DNA of 64,000 nucleotides. Source: Enhydrobacter aerosaccus (lineage in GTDB: Bacteria; Pseudomonadota; Alphaproteobacteria; Reyranellales; Reyranellaceae). The translations under genes and the position numbers were made by a program. Under the pieces are notes generated by a model. The model was not told where the DNA came from and searched no databases. It saw only the letters and a list, made by a program, of their open reading frames with translations. Where the stretch lies: contig NZ_FUWJ01000005.1 of NCBI RefSeq assembly GCF_900167455.1, positions 62,001-126,000 of the forward strand, in the 5' to 3' direction. Shown here in pieces: positions 52,437 through 61,520 of this stretch (positions are counted from its first letter, which is position 1; every line of letters begins with the position of its first letter).

Positions 52437-53402
52437 ATGAGGAATTCGCATCCTTCCCGCCGGTCCATTGTGGCCGGCCTTGCCACAATGCCGCTGGCAC
52501 CCGCCATAGTACGGGCGGAGCAGCCGCGGCACGTCGATTTGCTGATCGATTGGAAGCCAAGTCCGACACATGCGGGTGTTTTCATCGCTCGTGAGAGTGG
52601 CGCCTTCGAGAAGCGGGGTCTCGATGTGCGGGTCGTCGAGGGCCACGGCGCGAACATCGCCGCCGAGATGGTGAGCATGGGCAAGGAGTACTGGATCGCG
52701 ACATCGAGCGCCGGCGCCACGGCGATCGCCCGTTCCAACGGCCAGGCTGTCCGTAGCCTTGCTGTTTACTATCGGCGCGAGCCGACTGTCCTCTATGCCC
52801 GGGCGTCCGAGCGGATCGACGCTCCGCGTGACCTCTATGGCAAGAAGGTGGGCCTCGTGCCGGGCTCGATGGCGGTCGACGAATTCCGTGCCTTGCTATC
52901 GGCCAACCGGCTCAACCGGGCGAACATCAAGGAAGTCGAGGTCGAGCCAGGACCGCAGGCGCTGCTCGACCACAAGGTCGATGCACTCATAGACTATGAG
53001 GAACTTGCCCCCGCCGAATTGCAGGCGGAGGGCCACAAGATTTCCACCCTGCGCTTCGCGGATTACGGAGTGCGGCTCTACAGCCTCAATCTCGTCGTCA
53101 ACGAGATGGCCTGGCTCGACCCTGCCCGACAGGAGATCGCCCGCAAGATCGCCGAAGCCCTGGTCGAAGGCTACCAAGCTGTTCGCGACCATCCGAAGCA
53201 ATCGGCCGCGCAGTTTGGAAAGCTCTTCCCGGACTTCTCCGCACGCTATCTCGAGCTCAGCTTCCAGATCGTCAGCCGACAGCTGGCCACGCCGATCGGC
53301 AGCCAAACCCGGCTGGGCTGGGAAGACACGCTCAAGACCTTGTCGTCGCTCGGCCTCCTCTCGCGCGCCGTCAGCGCTGAAGAGGTCGCCATCTACGATT
53401 GA
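52437..53402 (+). CDS. NMT1/THI5-type substrate-binding protein (first of a pair)
   Basis: A 321-residue periplasmic binding protein of the NMT1/TauA/SsuA type. It has a Tat-like signal (NSHPSRRSIVAGLATMPLAPA) and the family block RHVDLLIDWKPSPTHAGVFIARESGAFEKRGLDV. Members bind thiamine precursors, sulfonates, nitrate or taurine-type ligands. I use the ATG at 52437; a TTG 9 bases upstream is also possible. There is no ABC permease or ATPase of the matching type next to it. It is clearly related to the second protein at 53438, from which it is 35 bp apart. Confidence 0.88.
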   Translation: MRNSHPSRRSIVAGLATMPLAPAIVRAEQPRHVDLLIDWKPSPTHAGVFIARESGAFEKRGLDVRVVEGHGANIAAEMVSMGKEYWIATSSAGATAIARSNGQAVRSLAVYYRREPTVLYARASERIDAPRDLYGKKVGLVPGSMAVDEFRALLSANRLNRANIKEVEVEPGPQALLDHKVDALIDYEELAPAELQAEGHKISTLRFADYGVRLYSLNLVVNEMAWLDPARQEIARKIAEALVEGYQAVRDHPKQSAAQFGKLFPDFSARYLELSFQIVSRQLATPIGSQTRLGWEDTLKTLSSLGLLSRAVSAEEVAIYD

Positions 53403-53437
53403 TCGTCGATCGAGCCGGCGTTTTTGGGGAGAAGCGC

Positions 53438-54433
53438 ATGACTACATCGATTTCGAGGCGGAGCATGCTGGTCGCCGCGGCGGCGGCAGTCGCGACGCGA
53501 TATGGATCTGATGCACGAGCTCAGGTCTCCAATGTTGCGGCCCAGCCCTTGCAAAAGGTCGATGTGCTTCTCGATTGGAAGCCGCTGCCGACTTATGCGG
53601 GCTTTTTCCTCGCCCGGGAGATGGGGGCGTTCGAGCGTCGGGGCCTGGAGGTCACATTCGGCGAAGCCCAGGGCGCAACCACTGCTGCGGAAATGATCGG
53701 AGACGGCAAGAAATTCTGGATCGGATCGTCGAGTGGCATGGCGACCGCGATCGCCCGATCCAAGGGCCTGCCGATCAAGAGCCTGGCCGTCTACTACCGC
53801 AAGACGCCCAGCGCGGTCTTTACGCGCGCCGAGGACCGCATCGCCCATCCCCGCGATCTCTATGGCAAGAAGATCGGCTTCGTGAAGGGCAGCATCACGA
53901 ACGAGGAATTCCGGGCCATGCTCGACCTCAATCACCTCGACGGAAGCAAGATCACACAGGTGAATGTCGAGTGGGATCCTTGGGCCCTCCTCGAAAAGAA
54001 GGTGGACGCGCTGGTAGACTATGAGGAGATGACGCCGGCAGAGCTTTTCTCCGAGGGGCGCCGCCTGCTCCTGCTGCGCTTGAGCGATTTTGGCGTGCGC
54101 ACTTACAGCCTCAACCTGATCGTCAACGAGGAGGCATGGGCCTCACCCGAGAAGCGGGCGATTGCGCAAAAGGTCGCCGAGGCGGTGCAGGAGGGCTACA
54201 GCCTGGTCAATGAACGGCCGGCCGATGCCGCGGCGCGCTTCTCGACCCTGTTCCCGCGCCTTGCGCCGAACTATGTCGACCGGAGCATGGCGGTGGTCTC
54301 GCAGCAGCTCAACCCACCGCCGGTGGGGGCCCAGACGCGTGCCGGCTGGCAGGAAACGATCAATACGCTTTCCTCGCTGGGCCTGCTGGCTAAACCGATC
54401 ACCGTCGACGACGTGGCGATCTTCGACAATTAA
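53438..54433 (+). CDS. NMT1/THI5-type substrate-binding protein (second of a pair)
   Basis: A 331-residue paralogue of the upstream gene with the same layout: Tat-like signal (SISRRSMLVAAAAAVA), VDVLLDWKPLPTYAGFFLAREMGAFERRGLEV, and a C-terminus ending with similar SSLGLLAKPITVDDVAIFD. The start is the ATG at 53438 with GGGGAG 7 bases upstream; a reading from 53399 would overlap the first protein. The 3' end overlaps by 4 bp the stop of the convergent iron-type permease. As a tandem pair without a transporter, the two may deliver to one importer elsewhere or act as sensors. Confidence 0.88.
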   Translation: MTTSISRRSMLVAAAAAVATRYGSDARAQVSNVAAQPLQKVDVLLDWKPLPTYAGFFLAREMGAFERRGLEVTFGEAQGATTAAEMIGDGKKFWIGSSSGMATAIARSKGLPIKSLAVYYRKTPSAVFTRAEDRIAHPRDLYGKKIGFVKGSITNEEFRAMLDLNHLDGSKITQVNVEWDPWALLEKKVDALVDYEEMTPAELFSEGRRLLLLRLSDFGVRTYSLNLIVNEEAWASPEKRAIAQKVAEAVQEGYSLVNERPADAAARFSTLFPRLAPNYVDRSMAVVSQQLNPPPVGAQTRAGWQETINTLSSLGLLAKPITVDDVAIFDN

Positions 54434-56130
54434 CCGGCTATCCGTGTCGGCAGCCTGCCGATTGCGGGGCGGCCAACCAGTCTGTTGGCAGCGACGATGA
54501 CGACCGTCGTGATCAGGACCATCGTCAGGCTCAGCACGGCGATTGCACCGACATCGCCACTCTCCTTCAGATCGAAGATCAGCACGGACAGGACCTTCGT
54601 CTCGGAGGTGAAGAGGATGATTGCCGCCGACAATTCGCGGATGACTCCGACGAAGATGAAGCACCAGGTGGCGATCGCCGCCGAGCGCAGGAGCGGCCCG
54701 ACAATGTCGCCGAGAGTCCGCAACCGGCTGGCACCGAGCATCCGCGCGGCCTCTTCCAGCTCGGGATGCACCGCATGAAAGGCCGAACTGAACTGCTGAT
54801 AGGCGGCCGGCAATTCGATTGTCACGAAGGCAATCAGAAGGATCCAGAGCGTCCCGTATAGGGTGAGCGGTGGCCTCGTGTAGGCGAGGAACAACCCAAC
54901 TCCCAGGACGATGCCCGGAATTGCAAGAGGCGCGGTGGCCAGGAAGGCAAGGATGCGATGGCCGCGGATCAGACGGCGAGCCACCACGTAGGCGATCACC
55001 AGCGCCAGCAATCCGCCCAGCGTCGCCGCCGACACGGCCAGGAAGAACGTGTGCCGCAGCGCCGGCAGCGTCGAGCTGAGCTCCCAGAAGGTGAACCGGA
55101 TGTTGCGCAAGGTGAAATTGTCGAGGCCGACAATCTGCGACGATACGCGGGAGAATGCCGTGTTCAGCAAGGACAGGTACGGCAGGAACAGGGGCAACGA
55201 CAATATCAGCATCGCGAAAGCCGTGGCCGCCCAACGCCACGCCCCCAGCCTGATGAGACGCGGCGGCCCATACTTGCCGCCGACGATGGCATAGCCGCGA
55301 CGGCCGAGAACGAGCGCCTGGGTCCTCAGGAGGGCGACCGTGAGAAGCAGTAATGGAAGTGCCGCCGCCGCTGCCAGCTCGGGCTTGGGCGGGAACTCGA
55401 ACAGACTCCAGATCTTGGTCGTCAAAGTGTGAAATCCGGCGGGTATCGCGAGAATCGCCGGAGAACCGAACAGATTGAGGGCCTGCAGGAAGGCTACCAG
55501 CGTCCCGGCAAGCAGCGTTGGTAATGCCAGCGGCACCGTGATGCGGCGGGCCGTCGCCCAGGCTCCTGCTCCCAGCATCGAGGAGGCGTCTTCCAGTTCT
55601 CCTGGCATGCGCTCGAGAGCATTCGCCAGCAGGATAAAGACATAGGGGAACGTGTAGCAGGCGATGACGAAGATCAGGCCCTCAAGCGTGTAGATATCCA
55701 GAAGCGCCTCATCGGAGGAAGCCCCGGTCACCAGTCGCCAGAACTGGTTCAACAAGCCGGAATTGGGTGCGGCCAGCATCTCCCAGGCAACAGCACCGAC
55801 AAAGGGCGGAGTTACCAGCGACGCCATGATCAAGGTCCGCACCATACGGGCAAGCGGCATGTCGGTGCGCGCCACGAGCCAGGCCAGCGGTGCAGCCACG
55901 GCCGCGCAGATCAGGCTGACGGAGACGGCGATGATGAGCGTCGTGACGAGAGGATCCGCGAAGCTCGGATCGCTGAACAAGGTCACAAAGTTCGCAAGCG
56001 TCGCGTTGCCCGCCTTGTCGCTGAAGGCGAAGACGCCAAGCCATCCCATGGGCAGCGCGATGATGACAACCAGCACGACCACGATGCCGATGAAAATCGG
56101 CAAGGAAAGATCGACTCGGCGCACCTTCAT
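54430..56130 (-). CDS. Iron-type ABC transporter permease (two-domain, FbpB/AfuB-like)
   Basis: A 566-residue inner-membrane permease with two fused halves of about six hydrophobic segments each, as in FbpB/SfuB for ferric iron and related importers. EAA-type loops can be seen near the middle and near the C-terminus (SSMLGAGAWATARRITVPLALP and ARMLGASRLRTLGDIVGPLL). It is the last gene of a four-gene operon; its ATG overlaps the binding protein stop (ATGA). It ends 4 bp inside the stop of the convergent NMT1-type gene. The substrate could be iron or a phosphonate/thiamine-type ligand of this broad family. Confidence 0.9.
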   Translation of the reverse strand: MKVRRVDLSLPIFIGIVVVLVVIIALPMGWLGVFAFSDKAGNATLANFVTLFSDPSFADPLVTTLIIAVSVSLICAAVAAPLAWLVARTDMPLARMVRTLIMASLVTPPFVGAVAWEMLAAPNSGLLNQFWRLVTGASSDEALLDIYTLEGLIFVIACYTFPYVFILLANALERMPGELEDASSMLGAGAWATARRITVPLALPTLLAGTLVAFLQALNLFGSPAILAIPAGFHTLTTKIWSLFEFPPKPELAAAAALPLLLLTVALLRTQALVLGRRGYAIVGGKYGPPRLIRLGAWRWAATAFAMLILSLPLFLPYLSLLNTAFSRVSSQIVGLDNFTLRNIRFTFWELSSTLPALRHTFFLAVSAATLGGLLALVIAYVVARRLIRGHRILAFLATAPLAIPGIVLGVGLFLAYTRPPLTLYGTLWILLIAFVTIELPAAYQQFSSAFHAVHPELEEAARMLGASRLRTLGDIVGPLLRSAAIATWCFIFVGVIRELSAAIILFTSETKVLSVLIFDLKESGDVGAIAVLSLTMVLITTVVIVAANRLVGRPAIGRLPTRIAG

Positions 56131-57176
56131 ACCTTGAAGTACCGCGCGTACTGGGTCTTGATCGATTCCGCCTCTCTTTCGACGGCCCTAGGATCCTCGC
56201 GGAATGTCTTGATATCCGACAGAAGCGGTCGTCCGGGCTTGGGCTTGATCTGCCGGTTGGCCGGATACTGACCGCTCAAGGAGACGATGAACTGCTGTCC
56301 TTCCGGTGACATAATCCAGCTCACCAGCAGGCGCGCGGCGTTTGGATTGGGAGCCGACCTGAAGATGCCCATCGGATTTGTGATCAGTGGCGTCCCCTCC
56401 ACGGCATGCACCACTTCGATCGGCGAGCCGCGTTCCTTGGCCATCCAGAACAGGTAATCGCTGCCGTCGACAGCGATCGCCCGCTCACCGGCCTCGATCT
56501 TCTTCGGCGGCTCGGTGGCCGATTGAACCTGCAGCACCTTTTGTTTCGACAGCTTCTCGAGATAGGGCCAGCCGAGCTCGCGAGCGATCTGCTGGGTGGC
56601 CGTCATGATGGTTCCTGAATAGCCGGGATGGCCTTTCACCAGCTTGCCGACATACTTCGGGTCGAGCAGATCCTGAAAACCCTTGGGCCCATCTTCGGGC
56701 GCAATCAGCTTGCTGTTGTAGGCGATCGTACTGAGATGGGTGCGCTGGTTGCAGAACATGCCGTCGGCGTCGACCATCTCGGCCGGAACGTCGCGAGCCA
56801 CCGCTTCCGCAACAAAAGGCGCCAGCCACCCTTCCCGCTTCCACGGTTGGAAATGCGCGGCATCGGCACTGTTGACGACATCGACCCTGAAGAGCCGGCT
56901 CGATTGCTCCTGGGCGATGCGGTTGAACAGGCGCTCGCTGCCGGTGCGCTCGACTGTGACCTTGATACCGGCATATTTGGCCTCGAAGGCCCTGGCCATC
57001 GGCTCGGCCACGGAAAGATCCATCGCCGTGTAGTAGGTGACCTTGCCTTCCTTGTTCGCGGCGTCGATCAGGGCCGGCGTTACCGGTTCCGCGGCGGGAG
57101 CTGCGGATAGAACGCGCGCGCCCAACGGCAGCATGGACAATGCGGCGGCGTTCCTGACGAAAGTCCGACGGCGCAC
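56127..57176 (-). CDS. Iron-type periplasmic binding protein (second of tandem pair)
   Basis: A 349-residue periplasmic binding protein of the ferric-iron/AfuA group, with an RRR-containing signal (RRRTFVRNAAALSMLPLGARVL) and the family block GKVTYYTAMDLSVAEPMARAFEAKYAGIKVTVERTGSERLFNRI. GTG at 57176 is chosen because AAGG lies about 10 bases upstream; GTG at 57182 overlaps the stop of the preceding gene and is an alternative. Ligand residues for iron (Tyr pair) are not assigned. The gene follows its paralogue head to tail and overlaps the permease by 4 bp. Confidence 0.87.
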   Translation of the reverse strand: MRRRTFVRNAAALSMLPLGARVLSAAPAAEPVTPALIDAANKEGKVTYYTAMDLSVAEPMARAFEAKYAGIKVTVERTGSERLFNRIAQEQSSRLFRVDVVNSADAAHFQPWKREGWLAPFVAEAVARDVPAEMVDADGMFCNQRTHLSTIAYNSKLIAPEDGPKGFQDLLDPKYVGKLVKGHPGYSGTIMTATQQIARELGWPYLEKLSKQKVLQVQSATEPPKKIEAGERAIAVDGSDYLFWMAKERGSPIEVVHAVEGTPLITNPMGIFRSAPNPNAARLLVSWIMSPEGQQFIVSLSGQYPANRQIKPKPGRPLLSDIKTFREDPRAVEREAESIKTQYARYFKV

Positions 57177-57181
57177 CGACA

Positions 57182-58243
57182 CTACACCTTGAACAGCTTG
57201 ACGTAGTGCGCCTTGATCTCGTCCGCCTTGTCGGCCACGACAGTCGCTTCCTCGCGCATCGTCTTGATTTCGGAAAACTTCCGCATATCGGGTCTGTCCT
57301 TCACCCGCGGGTGAGCCGACCGCAGGGCACCGACATCGACATTGAGCTGCTGCGCTTCGGCCGTCATCGACCACGCCTGGAACAGCCGGGCGGCGTTGGG
57401 ATTAGGCGCCTGCGCCATGATGCCGGATGGTCCTGTAATCAGAGGCGTTCCCTCGCTGGCATAGATCAGCTCGACGGGCTCGCCCTTGGCCTTGAGCTCG
57501 GTCACAACGTATTCGCCGCCGTCGGCCATGATGGCGCGCTCCCCCTGAGCCAACTTCTTGGGTGGCTCCGTGGCGGACTGAACCTGCAGCACCTTCTGCT
57601 TGGCCAGCTTCTCGAACCATGGCCAGCCGAGTTCCCGGGCGAGCTGCTGGGTCGAGGTCATGATGACGCCGCTATAGCCGGGATGCGCCTTGACGATCTT
57701 CCCCGACCATTTGGGATCGACCAACTCAGCGTACGATTTAGGGGCGTCGTCGGCCTTCACGAGTTTCGTGTTGTAGGCCATCGGGCTGACCGTGACGCGC
57801 CACGACGCAAACATGCCGTCCGGATCCTTGTGCTCGGCCGGAAAATCGCGAGCCACGTCCTCCGGAAGATAGGGAGCGAGCATGCCCTGCCGCTTCCAGA
57901 GGATGAAGTGCGCCGCATCCGAGCTGTTAACGACATCGCAATTGTAGATCTTGCTGGCATATTCCTGCCCGATCCGCTGGAAATTGCGCTCGGCCCCCGA
58001 ACGTTCCACGCGCAAGGTGACTCCGGGGTACTTAGCCTCGAACGCCTTCGCGACCTTCTCGGCCAGAGCCAGGTCCACTGACGTGTACCAGGTAACCTTC
58101 CCCTCTTTCTTGGCAGCCTCGACCAGGTCCGGCGTGATCTTCTGCGCTTCGGGCGGCGCGCCGAAGACAGGGGTGACGAACGAGGTCGCCGCAAGGGCGG
58201 TACCGCCAGCGAGAAGCTGCCGACGCCGGAAACGCTTGGTCAT
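57182..58243 (-). CDS. Iron-type periplasmic binding protein (first of tandem pair)
   Basis: A 353-residue binding protein of the same family as the following gene, with a Tat-like signal (RFRRRQLLAGGTALAATSF) and GKVTWYTSVDLALAEKVAKAFEAKYPGVTLRVERSGAERNFQRI. The two paralogues share the LQVQSATEPPKK and QVLQVQSATEPP-type segment, so they are a recent-looking duplication in one operon. Two binding proteins on one importer may widen its ligand range. The ATG overlaps the ATPase stop (ATGA). Confidence 0.9.
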   Translation of the reverse strand: MTKRFRRRQLLAGGTALAATSFVTPVFGAPPEAQKITPDLVEAAKKEGKVTWYTSVDLALAEKVAKAFEAKYPGVTLRVERSGAERNFQRIGQEYASKIYNCDVVNSSDAAHFILWKRQGMLAPYLPEDVARDFPAEHKDPDGMFASWRVTVSPMAYNTKLVKADDAPKSYAELVDPKWSGKIVKAHPGYSGVIMTSTQQLARELGWPWFEKLAKQKVLQVQSATEPPKKLAQGERAIMADGGEYVVTELKAKGEPVELIYASEGTPLITGPSGIMAQAPNPNAARLFQAWSMTAEAQQLNVDVGALRSAHPRVKDRPDMRKFSEIKTMREEATVVADKADEIKAHYVKLFKV

Positions 58244-59313
58244 GCTTCGTTACCCCCCATCAGCGCCCGGCAGCCGCGTGCCGGCATGCGCAACCATACC
58301 TCCGCTCCTGGCATCACGTTCCGATCCGGCGGAGTCGTTATCCGGATCTCGGTCTTGTCGCCCAGTACCGCGGTGTAGTCGCGCGAGGAGCCGAGGAAAA
58401 CACCGCGGCTGACGATCGCCTTCACGACGTTCACACCGTCAGTGGGCGGCGCCGTCAGGAGATCGATCTCGTGCTGACGCACCGACAGAGCCACCGTTTC
58501 GCCTGCTTTGAGCGGCCGGCCCTCGGCGACGAGCCGCGCCCCCGCGATCTCGACATGGCCGGCGTCCAGCGCCTGACCCGTCAGGATGTTGCTGCCGCCG
58601 ATGAAGCGGGCGACGAAGGCCGAGCGGGGCTGGTCGTAGATCTCCAGCGGCGTGCCGAGTTGCTCGATCCGGCCATGGTTCATGACCACAATCAGATCGG
58701 CCGTCGTCATCGCCTCGGCCTGGTCATGTGTCACGTAAACCGTCGTGTAGCGGTAGCGATCGTGCAGGCGCCGGATCTCAAACCGCATCTCCTCACGAAG
58801 ATTTGTATCGAGATTCGACAGCGGCTCGTCGAGCAGCAAGGTCTCCGGCTCGACCACCATGGCCCTGGCGAGGGACACGCGCTGCTGCTGGCCGCCTGAA
58901 AGCTCACCCGGATAGCGATCCGCAAGGGCCTCCAGCCGCGCCGTCGATAGGATGGCCTTCAGCTTGGCCTCGACCGTCGCCCTGTCCATCTTCCGGATCC
59001 TCAGTCCGTAGGCCACGTTCTCGGCCACGGTCATATGCGGCCAGAGTGCGTAGCTCTGGAAGATCATCGACATGTTTCGGCCTTCCGGCGGCACTGTCCG
59101 GGCCGGAGACGACAGCACTTTGTCCCCGACCAGGATTTCGCCCTCCGAGGGCTCGATGAAGCCCGCGATCAGGCGCAACGTCGTGGTCTTCCCGCATCCC
59201 GAGGGGCCAAGCAGGCAGACGAGCTGCCCGTGCTCGATGCGCAACGACACGTGCTCGACAGCCACGGCGGCGCCGTACCTCTTGCCCAGGCCCTTCAGTT
59301 CTACCGCGGCCAC
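58240..59313 (-). CDS. ABC transporter ATPase, FbpC/PotA type
   Basis: A 357-residue ATPase and first gene of the importer operon. Walker A GPSGCGKTT at residues 36-44, signature LSGGQQQRVSLARAM, Walker B LLLDEPLSNLD, switch VTHDQAEAMTTAD; a C-terminal TOBE-type regulatory region of about 100 residues follows. It energises the two-domain permease at 54430. The start is GTG at 59313 with GGGAGG 4-5 bases upstream. It is divergent from the crotonase-fold gene at 59440, with a 126-bp gap that I could not interpret further. Confidence 0.93.
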   Translation of the reverse strand: MAAVELKGLGKRYGAAVAVEHVSLRIEHGQLVCLLGPSGCGKTTTLRLIAGFIEPSEGEILVGDKVLSSPARTVPPEGRNMSMIFQSYALWPHMTVAENVAYGLRIRKMDRATVEAKLKAILSTARLEALADRYPGELSGGQQQRVSLARAMVVEPETLLLDEPLSNLDTNLREEMRFEIRRLHDRYRYTTVYVTHDQAEAMTTADLIVVMNHGRIEQLGTPLEIYDQPRSAFVARFIGGSNILTGQALDAGHVEIAGARLVAEGRPLKAGETVALSVRQHEIDLLTAPPTDGVNVVKAIVSRGVFLGSSRDYTAVLGDKTEIRITTPPDRNVMPGAEVWLRMPARGCRALMGGNEA

Positions 59314-59439
59314 ATTTCCTCCCAGACCGTGCCTTTGGGCTCAAAACCCAAGGGGTCTTTATCGTTCGATCAAAGATGCTTCGCTTCGCCCTGCATGACA
59401 ATGGTGTTGTATATTGCGCCATCATCGGAGGATCGCCGC

Positions 59440-60228
59440 ATGCAGGAACAGAAGATCTATGGTCGCCGCGAGGGCGCCGTTGGACACGTCGTTTTCAACA
59501 ATCCGGCCAAGTTGAATGCCGTCTCACTCGACATGTGGGACGGCTTCGTCGGCATCCTCAAGGACTATGAGAAGGATCCCGAGATCCGCTGCCTTGTCGT
59601 GAGCGGCGCGGGCGGCAAGGCCTTCGTCTCCGGTGCCGACATTTCGAAATTCGAGAGCGAGCGGGCCAACGCCGAAGCACAGGTCCGTTACGACGCCATC
59701 TCCAAGCAGGGATACGAGGCGCTTTACGACTTTCCCAAGCCAACCATCGCCAAGATCACCGGCTACTGCATCGGCGGAGGCATGAATCTCGCAGCCTGCT
59801 GCGACATGCGCTTCTGCAACGACGGTGCCCGTTTCGGCGTGCCGGCAGCGAAGCTTGGTCTCGGCTACGGTTTCCTGCGGATCGAACGCCTCTCGCGCAT
59901 CGTTGGTCTGCCGCGCGCGATGGAATTCCTGTTCACCGCCAAGCAGTTCTCTTCGAAGGAAGCCTACGAGATGGGTCTGGTGAGCGGCGTGGCATCCGAC
60001 GCCGAACTCGACGCGCTGGTTGCCAAGACGACGGACGCGATCTCGCAGAACGCCCCGCTCACCATTGCCCTCGCCAAGGCGGCGGCGCGGGAAATCGCCA
60101 AGCCCGAATCCCAGCAGGATCACAAGAAGCTCGAAGCGATGACCAAGGCCTGCTTCGACAGCGAGGACTACAAGGAAGGACGCCGCGCCTTCATGGAGAA
60201 GCGCAAGCCGGCTTTCAAGGGACGCTAG
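59440..60228 (+). CDS. Crotonase-fold protein lacking both usual catalytic glutamates
   Basis: A 262-residue crotonase-superfamily protein. The oxyanion-hole and CoA-binding region is intact (VSGADISKFESERANAE, then GYCIGGGMNLA). However, the two glutamates of enoyl-CoA hydratase are replaced: N116 stands at the GGGxEL position and A136 at the PE position (VPAAKLG). It is thus probably not an ordinary hydratase. Family members without these residues act as decarboxylases, isomerases, dehalogenases or hydrolases of acyl-CoA. GGAGG precedes the ATG at 59440. The CoA-transferase follows 110 bp later, so it may act on the CoA ester made by that enzyme. Confidence 0.88.
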   Translation: MQEQKIYGRREGAVGHVVFNNPAKLNAVSLDMWDGFVGILKDYEKDPEIRCLVVSGAGGKAFVSGADISKFESERANAEAQVRYDAISKQGYEALYDFPKPTIAKITGYCIGGGMNLAACCDMRFCNDGARFGVPAAKLGLGYGFLRIERLSRIVGLPRAMEFLFTAKQFSSKEAYEMGLVSGVASDAELDALVAKTTDAISQNAPLTIALAKAAAREIAKPESQQDHKKLEAMTKACFDSEDYKEGRRAFMEKRKPAFKGR

Positions 60229-60338
60229 CCTCGCCGCATCGTTGCAAACCCGCAGGGGATCTTCGACGACGCTGCGGAGATCCTTGACTGCGTCCGCTGT
60301 GGCCAAATCCTACACGATAACAATTTGAGGAAACGCCC

Positions 60339-61520
60339 ATGACCGACTTGCCGCTTTCGAACTTGCTCGTGCTCGACCTTACGGCCCATCGTGCCGGTCC
60401 GACGGCAGTCCGTCAGCTCGCGGATTGGGGCGCCAGCGTGATCAAGATCGAGCCGCCTTCCGACGGCAAGACCGACTCCATGGGCGGGGCCCGCCACGGT
60501 TTCGATTTCCAGAACCTGCACCGCAACAAGCAGGCGATGACGCTGAACCTCAAAAGTCCGGAAGGCCACGCCATCTTCATGAAGCTGGCAGCGAAGGCCG
60601 ATGTCATCGTCGAGAACTATCGCTCCGATGTGAAGCACCGGCTGAAAGTCGACTACGATACCGTGGCCAAGATCAATCCGCGCATCGTCTACGGTTCGAT
60701 CGCCGGCTTCGGCCAGAGCGGGCCGGACGCCGCACGCCCAGGTGTCGATCAGATCGCCCAAGGTATGGGAGGGCTGATGTCGATCACCGGCGAGCCAGGT
60801 CGCGGGCCGATGCGCGTGGGCATTCCCATCGCCGATCTCACTTCCGGCCTGCTGTTGGCCCAAGCGATCCTGCTTGCGCTCTACAACCGCGAGCGCACCG
60901 GCAAGGGCCAATGGGTCCATACCTCGCTGATCGAGGCGATGATCTTCATGCTGGATTTCCAGGCAGCGCGCTGGCTGATCAAGGGCGAGGTCGCCAAGCA
61001 GGCCGGCAACGACCATCCGACCTCGATTCCGACCGGCGTGTTCCCGACCGCGGACGGCTACATCAACATCGCGGCTGCCGGCGACAATATGTGGAAGCGG
61101 TTCGCCAAGGCGCTTGGCGCCCCCGAGCTGATCGACCATCCCGAGCACGCGAACCCGACGCTCCGATCACAGCACCGCAAGGCACTGAACGAGCGGATTG
61201 CCGCCGTCACCAGAACCAATAGCTCGGCGCATTGGATCGAGGCCCTCAACAAGGCCGGTGTCCCCTGCGGACCGATCAACACGATCGACAGGACCTTCGC
61301 CGAGCCGCAGGTCCAGCATCTCGGCATCGCCCGGTCCGTGAGCCACCCGAAGCTCGGCGACATCAAGGTCGTCGGCCAGCCGATCAACCTCTCCGATTTC
61401 CCGCAACCGGCTTCCTTGAAGCCGACGCCCGAGCTCGGCCAGAACACCGAGGAGGTGTTGGCTGACCTGGGATACGACAGGACGGCAATCGAAGGCCTGC
61501 GTGCCGGAGGGGTGATCTGA
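60339..61520 (+). CDS. Class III CoA-transferase (CaiB/BaiF family)
   Basis: A 393-residue CoA-transferase, cytosolic, that moves CoA from one acyl-CoA to a free carboxylate through a glutamyl/aspartyl-CoA intermediate. The conserved Asp is D166 (PIADLTSG), and the N-terminal LDLTAHRAGPTAVRQLADWGASVIKIE is typical. It resembles formyl-CoA transferase and carnitine CoA-transferase. GAGGAAA lies before the ATG. Its TGA shares one base with the next ATG (TGATG), so the SDR is translationally coupled. With the crotonase-type protein this makes a CoA-ester catabolic operon for an unknown acid. Confidence 0.94.
   Translation: MTDLPLSNLLVLDLTAHRAGPTAVRQLADWGASVIKIEPPSDGKTDSMGGARHGFDFQNLHRNKQAMTLNLKSPEGHAIFMKLAAKADVIVENYRSDVKHRLKVDYDTVAKINPRIVYGSIAGFGQSGPDAARPGVDQIAQGMGGLMSITGEPGRGPMRVGIPIADLTSGLLLAQAILLALYNRERTGKGQWVHTSLIEAMIFMLDFQAARWLIKGEVAKQAGNDHPTSIPTGVFPTADGYINIAAAGDNMWKRFAKALGAPELIDHPEHANPTLRSQHRKALNERIAAVTRTNSSAHWIEALNKAGVPCGPINTIDRTFAEPQVQHLGIARSVSHPKLGDIKVVGQPINLSDFPQPASLKPTPELGQNTEEVLADLGYDRTAIEGLRAGGVI

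Noticed and set aside
52437..54433. The NMT1-type binding proteins as the GrrP partner of the RiPP locus
   Set aside because: They lie more than 3 kb downstream, separated by unrelated genes on both strands, and belong to the NMT1/TauA family.
59314..59439. A REP-like repeat in the gap between the ABC ATPase and the crotonase gene
   Set aside because: Some short phrases (such as LSCRAKRS in one frame) resemble repeat-derived ORFs, but I see no clear palindrome and no second copy here.
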